Origin: a bacterium
Lineage (GTDB): Bacteria > UBA9089 > CG2-30-40-21 > SBAY01
Assembly (NCBI GenBank): GCA_040757115.1
Contig: JBFLYA010000158.1
Coordinates: 1 to 8,655, forward strand
Direction of reading: 5' to 3'
DNA: 8,655 bases
In this document: piece by piece, positions 6,467 through 8,655 of the stretch
Numbering within the stretch: position 1 is the stretch's first letter
How the letters are laid out: each line of letters begins with the position of its first letter
Program-made: the position numbers and the translations under genes
Notes under the pieces: model-generated
What the model was told of the DNA's origin: nothing
Database searches by the model: none
What the model saw: only the letters and a program-made list of their open reading frames with translations

Positions 6467-7127
6467 CTCTTATAATCTCTCCATCCTTCAATTCAATAAT
6501 TCTTTTGCCAAACCTGGCTACATTGACATCGTGTGTGACCATAATGATGGTATTACCTTGACTATTTAACCTGGTTAAAAGTTCCATTATTTCCCTGCCT
6601 GATTTTGAATCAAGGTTTCCCGTGGGCTCATCGGCTAATAAAATCTTTGGACGATTAACTAATGCCCTGGCAATGGCAATTCTCTGTTGTTGACCGCCGG
6701 ATAATTGAGATGGTTTATGGTTCATCCTATCAATGAGACCAACGGATTTAAGTGCCTCTTTTGCCCTTTCCAATCTTTCTTTCTTTTTTATCCCGGCATA
6801 AATCATAGGCACTTCTACATTCTTTAAAGCTGTAGTTCTCGCCAACAGGTTATAACTCTGAAATATAAAGCCAAAGGATTTATTCCTCATCTTCGCCAGC
6901 TCTGTTTCATTTAAGTTACCCACCTCTTGTCCTAAAAATTTATAAGAACCATTAGTTGGGACATCCAGACAACTGATGATATTAAGTAAAGTAGATTTAC
7001 CACTTCCGGATGCTCCCATAATGCTGGTGAATTCGGCTGGTTCAAGATTAAGGGAGATATTATTAAGGGCAGTAATTTCTACCCCATCAAGTTTGTAAAT
7101 CTTAAAGATATTTTTCAGGATAATCAT
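6453..7127 (-). CDS. MacB/LolD-type ABC transporter ATPase
   Basis: This 224-residue cytoplasmic nucleotide-binding subunit is complete. It has Walker A GASGSGKS (38-45), Q-loop Q90 in FIFQSYNLL, signature LSGGQQQR (142-149), Walker B ILLADE (162-167) followed by the D-loop region, and switch H199 in VTHD. The LADEPTGNLDS sequence is typical of the MacB/LolD/FtsE branch. It would hydrolyse ATP to power the permease encoded next. Its ATG overlaps the TGA of the MacA-like fragment (ATGA) and its own 3' end overlaps the permease start by 14 bp, showing an operon of the order adaptor, ATPase, permease. Confidence 0.95.
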   Translation of the reverse strand: MIILKNIFKIYKLDGVEITALNNISLNLEPAEFTSIMGASGSGKSTLLNIISCLDVPTNGSYKFLGQEVGNLNETELAKMRNKSFGFIFQSYNLLARTTALKNVEVPMIYAGIKKKERLERAKEALKSVGLIDRMNHKPSQLSGGQQQRIAIARALVNRPKILLADEPTGNLDSKSGREIMELLTRLNSQGNTIIMVTHDVNVARFGKRIIELKDGEIIRDGYI

Positions 7128-7411
7128 CTTCCCATCCTTCTCATTTGTCTATCTCTATTGCCTCGTGGCGGCATAAAAAGCCCTTTTGGCACCTCTTTTG
7201 CCTGTTTAATCAGGGAAAAATTACCAATGATTATTTGTCCTTCTTTTAATCCTTGAGTTATTTCATATCTATCCTCTGTTTTTAATCCAACTTCAACCCT
7301 TTGAGGACGGGTTTGATGTTTAAGAAGGACAATGTAATCTCCTTTTTTATCCCTTTTTACCGCGGTTGAAGAGATAGAGAGGCAAGATGAAACTTCTTTT
7401 AAGTCAGGGAT
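7124..7411 (-). pseudogene. MacA-like periplasmic adaptor, C-terminal fragment only
   Basis: About 95 residues read in frame up to TGA (7126-7124), which overlaps the ATPase start. They fit the C-terminal end of an RND/MacA-type membrane-fusion protein: STAVKRDKKGDYIVLL, then QRVEVGLKTEDRYEITQGLKEGQIII, and a basic tail. A normal adaptor is about 350-420 residues, so the signal/anchor, alpha-hairpin, lipoyl and most beta-barrel parts are missing. The fragment begins exactly where the TolC-like N-terminal fragment ends, in another frame, so no fusion protein is made. Adaptors of this family bridge the inner-membrane transporter to TolC; this remnant could not. Confidence 0.8.
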
Positions 7412-7767
7412 AATGAAAGGTCAGATTGGTAAGAAGGGCTTGACTCCTTTTGCCTTTGGGACTTAAGTTCTATATTATAATTTGTTCCCCAATAGAGTTT
7501 TTGTGATATTCCAATGGATAAATCCTCTGTGGTAGGAGAGTCAGCACCCGCAAGGTTTGATTTCAAAACCAGATTTTTATCAAAGGATGCCCTTTCAATA
7601 TTGATTGTTTTCTGGGCGATTTTGGGATTAAATCCTTGCACCTTTATATCCAGATTGTTTTTCAGGGCAAGGTTTATACAATCATTTAAAGTTAATGTAG
7701 TTTGCCCATAGACACTTGAAAAAACAAGTAAAAGAATAGCGATTATTGCCACTCTTGTATATCTCAA
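7399..7767 (-). pseudogene. TolC-like outer-membrane efflux protein, N-terminal fragment
   Basis: I place the start at TTG 7767-7765, because GGAGG lies 8 nt upstream and the product then begins with a proper signal peptide (MRYTRVAIIAILLLVFSSVYG). The mature start LTLNDCINLALKNNLDIKVQ is typical of the outer membrane efflux protein family, where the first helix follows the signal sequence. The frame ends at about 122 residues after YQSDLSLSLT, where full-length members (over 400 residues) continue with the next strands and helices. The stop TAA (7401-7399) lies in sequence that belongs to the MacA-like gene. A longer in-frame start at 7824 would run through the palindromic repeat and is unlikely. 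Confidence 0.8.
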
Positions 7768-7791
7768 AATCTTTTTCCTCCAGATAAATAA

Positions 7792-7860
7792 GGTAATCGG
7801 GTAATCGGTGACCAGTATTACCAATCACCGATTACCGATTACCGCTAACTGATTACCGAC
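7792..7860. repeat. Palindromic repeat built of GGTAATC units
   Basis: The left arm at 7792-7811 and the right arm at 7825-7843 are inverted copies (GGTAATCGGTAATCGGTGA) differing by one extra G in the left arm. They form a 19-bp hairpin with a 13-nt loop. Another unit continues at 7851-7858. The element fills the gap between the Spy-like gene and the TolC fragment, and its last unit contains the stop codon of the Spy-like gene. No T-run follows, so attenuation is possible but a classical terminator is not shown. Confidence 0.8.
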
Positions 7861-8332
7861 TCATTGGGCAGTGTGATTCAAAGGGCGGCATCATGGAAAG
7901 TTTCTCCAGCTGTTCTTTGGTCAAGATTTTCTTGATTTCCAGAATAAGCTGGATGCGACTCTTCTCTATTTTACTTCTTAAATCAGCAAGTTTGTCAAGA
8001 TTATCTTGCAATTTTTTCTCGTCACTCTCAGTTGCCATTAATAGCTCATGAATCTCGATTTTTGTCACTTCCACAGAAGATTTAAGAGGAATTATCTCCT
8101 TTTTGTTGGCAACGGTTAATTCTCGGATTTTACTTCGTTGCTCCTGATTGAGGTCAAGATGTGTCTTTAGTAGCCTGACCATATCTTGTGGATGGTCAAC
8201 ATTGCTCTCTCTACACTTCTGATGGTGATATTTTGACTCCTCCGGATGTTCCTTAATAGACTCAGTATTTCCGAGAGAAGACATACTCACCACCAATATC
8301 AACGCTAAGCCAATAGATATTACTTTGTTCAT
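7853..8332 (-). CDS. Spy/CpxP-like periplasmic protein (LTxxQ motif)
   Basis: This 159-residue protein starts at ATG 8332, 8 nt after GAGGAGGT (8348-8341). It has a signal peptide (residues 1 to about 21) and a His/Cys-containing mature N-terminus (HPEESKYHHQKCRESNVDHP). A long, highly charged alpha-helical core follows, with the two characteristic short motifs LNQEQ (61-65) and LTKEQ (137-141). This is the pattern of the Spy/CpxP/ZraP group: periplasmic chaperones or metal-linked stress sensors. The His/Cys clusters at both ends (also ESHCPM) hint at metal binding, which is inference. It leads the minus-strand efflux block and is probably co-transcribed with it. Its stop codon lies inside a palindromic repeat, so the extreme C-terminus may be non-native. 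Confidence 0.75.
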   Translation of the reverse strand: MNKVISIGLALILVVSMSSLGNTESIKEHPEESKYHHQKCRESNVDHPQDMVRLLKTHLDLNQEQRSKIRELTVANKKEIIPLKSSVEVTKIEIHELLMATESDEKKLQDNLDKLADLRSKIEKSRIQLILEIKKILTKEQLEKLSMMPPFESHCPMSR

Positions 8333-8472
8333 TTATTTTTACCTCCTCTAAGTTGATGCAGGCAGGGTTCTGCAAAAATAGGAAACTGTAGTTTTTAAGC
8401 GGGTATTTAAAACCTCTATTTTTATCAATTTCCTCCAAAGAGCAAAATGCAAAAAGCAAATATAAAAATTAC

Positions 8473-8610
8473 ATATCAAAATGTAAAATTATCTCTTTCC
8501 TTTCAGCGTTAAAATACTTGAAGCAAAAATATTACCAAATTCCTCCAACTCTTTGAGAAACCCTGCTACTTCCTCTTTGAAATTTGATTTGTAAATTTGC
8601 ATTTTGATAT
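8473..8610. repeat. Small inverted-repeat unit (MITE-like)
   Basis: The arms at 8473-8490 and 8593-8610 are inverted copies matching at 16 of 18 positions (ATATCAAAATGYAAAWTT). They enclose about 100 bp that contain most of a 37-residue ORF. Related motifs (AGCAAAATGCAAAAAGCAAATA at about 8441-8462) extend the left side. The unit resembles a non-autonomous element carrying a cargo fragment. Confidence 0.5.
8489..8602 (-). CDS. 37-residue ORF inside the inverted-repeat unit, possible four-helix-bundle remnant
   Basis: ATG 8602-8600 lies in one repeat arm and TAA 8491-8489 in the other. Between them the peptide reads FKEEVAGFLKELEEFGNIF and then ASSILTLKGKR, an amphipathic helix with coding-like composition. 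It resembles the C-terminal helix of small four-helix-bundle (S23/23S-rRNA-intervening-sequence) proteins, as recalled rather than searched. The family is normally about 110-130 residues, so this would be a relic. There is no clear ribosome binding site. Confidence 0.3.
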   Translation of the reverse strand: MQIYKSNFKEEVAGFLKELEEFGNIFASSILTLKGKR

Positions 8611-8643
8611 TTATATTTGATATTTGATATTTGATATTTAATA
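8603..8643. repeat. Tandem TTTGATA heptamer array
   Basis: Units run TTTGATA, TTTATA, TTTGATA x3, TTTAATA. It abuts and partly overlaps the right arm of the inverted-repeat unit and continues as AT-rich sequence to the window end. Its role is unknown; it may be the outer part of the same element. Confidence 0.7.
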
Positions 8644-8655
8644 TTTATTTGTTGT

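Noticed and set aside
7415-7824. Longer TolC-like ORF starting at 7824
   Set aside because: The first 19 codons lie in the palindromic repeat and have no ribosome binding site; the TTG at 7767 has GGAGG at 8 nt and starts a proper signal peptide.
7792-7860. CRISPR-like array
   Set aside because: The repeats are short palindromic units directly abutting each other, without spacers of regular length and without cas genes.
8262-8459. 65-codon minus-strand frame overlapping the start of the Spy-like gene
   Set aside because: It overlaps a well-supported gene in another frame and spans its ribosome binding site and leader; its composition is not protein-like.
8603-8643. Heptamer array as a replication-origin iteron set
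   Set aside because: It is simple AT-rich sequence with no replication initiator gene, and it adjoins an inverted-repeat unit that explains it better.

Overview
The window looks like part of an accessory, decaying stretch of a diderm (Gram-negative type) bacterial genome, probably an uncultured lineage known from metagenomes. The background is AT-rich. It carries an IS4-family insertion sequence, the 3' end of a group II intron, several kinds of short interspersed or inverted repeats, and at least four broken genes. A TolC/MacA/MacB-type efflux locus and a Spy-like periplasmic protein show a two-membrane envelope. I cannot name a genus from the sequence.

Layout. Bases 1-300: AT-rich sequence with a 20-bp tandem repeat and a small 36-codon ORF on the minus strand. 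Bases 300-430: a strong hairpin, then domains V and VI of a group II intron with no reverse transcriptase or 5' domains upstream. Bases 423-2757 (+): a conspicuously GC-rich gene for a secreted right-handed beta-helix protein of the pectate-lyase-3/GH28-like type, broken by one extra G in a G run near 1221-1226. Its apparent Shine-Dalgarno and ATG lie inside intron domain VI. Bases ~2820-3213 (+): an AT-rich gene for a small three-helix membrane protein. It has lost its own start at the GC-rich junction and is also broken by one extra G (2956-2960). Bases 3226-5237: a 37-bp imperfect inverted repeat encloses an intact IS4-family transposase (3352-4653) and about 550 bp of repeat-rich non-coding DNA.

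Bases 5249-8332 (all minus): read in the direction of transcription, a Spy/CpxP-like periplasmic protein, a palindromic GGTAATC-type repeat, the N-terminal third of a TolC-like outer-membrane efflux protein, the C-terminal ~95 residues of a MacA-like adaptor, an intact MacB/LolD-type ATPase and an intact MacB-type permease. The TolC and MacA pieces meet at one point, as expected for a single internal deletion. That deletion would leave the ABC core complete but remove most of the trans-envelope conduit. Bases 8333-8655: an AT-rich leader and a small inverted-repeat unit whose arms supply the start and stop codons of a 37-residue ORF, followed by a tandem TTTGATA array.

How it fits together. 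The efflux block was probably a complete tripartite exporter with a stress-type periplasmic chaperone ahead of it, now inactivated by deletion. The rest reflects mobile DNA activity: a truncated intron, an IS, repeats, and a GC-rich gene that is either horizontally acquired or joined by misassembly at the multicopy intron. I do not see a coherent new defence or biosynthetic system. The most interesting signals are repeats and an intron that appear to supply start or stop codons to neighbouring reading frames, and two independent single-G frameshifts of the same polarity.
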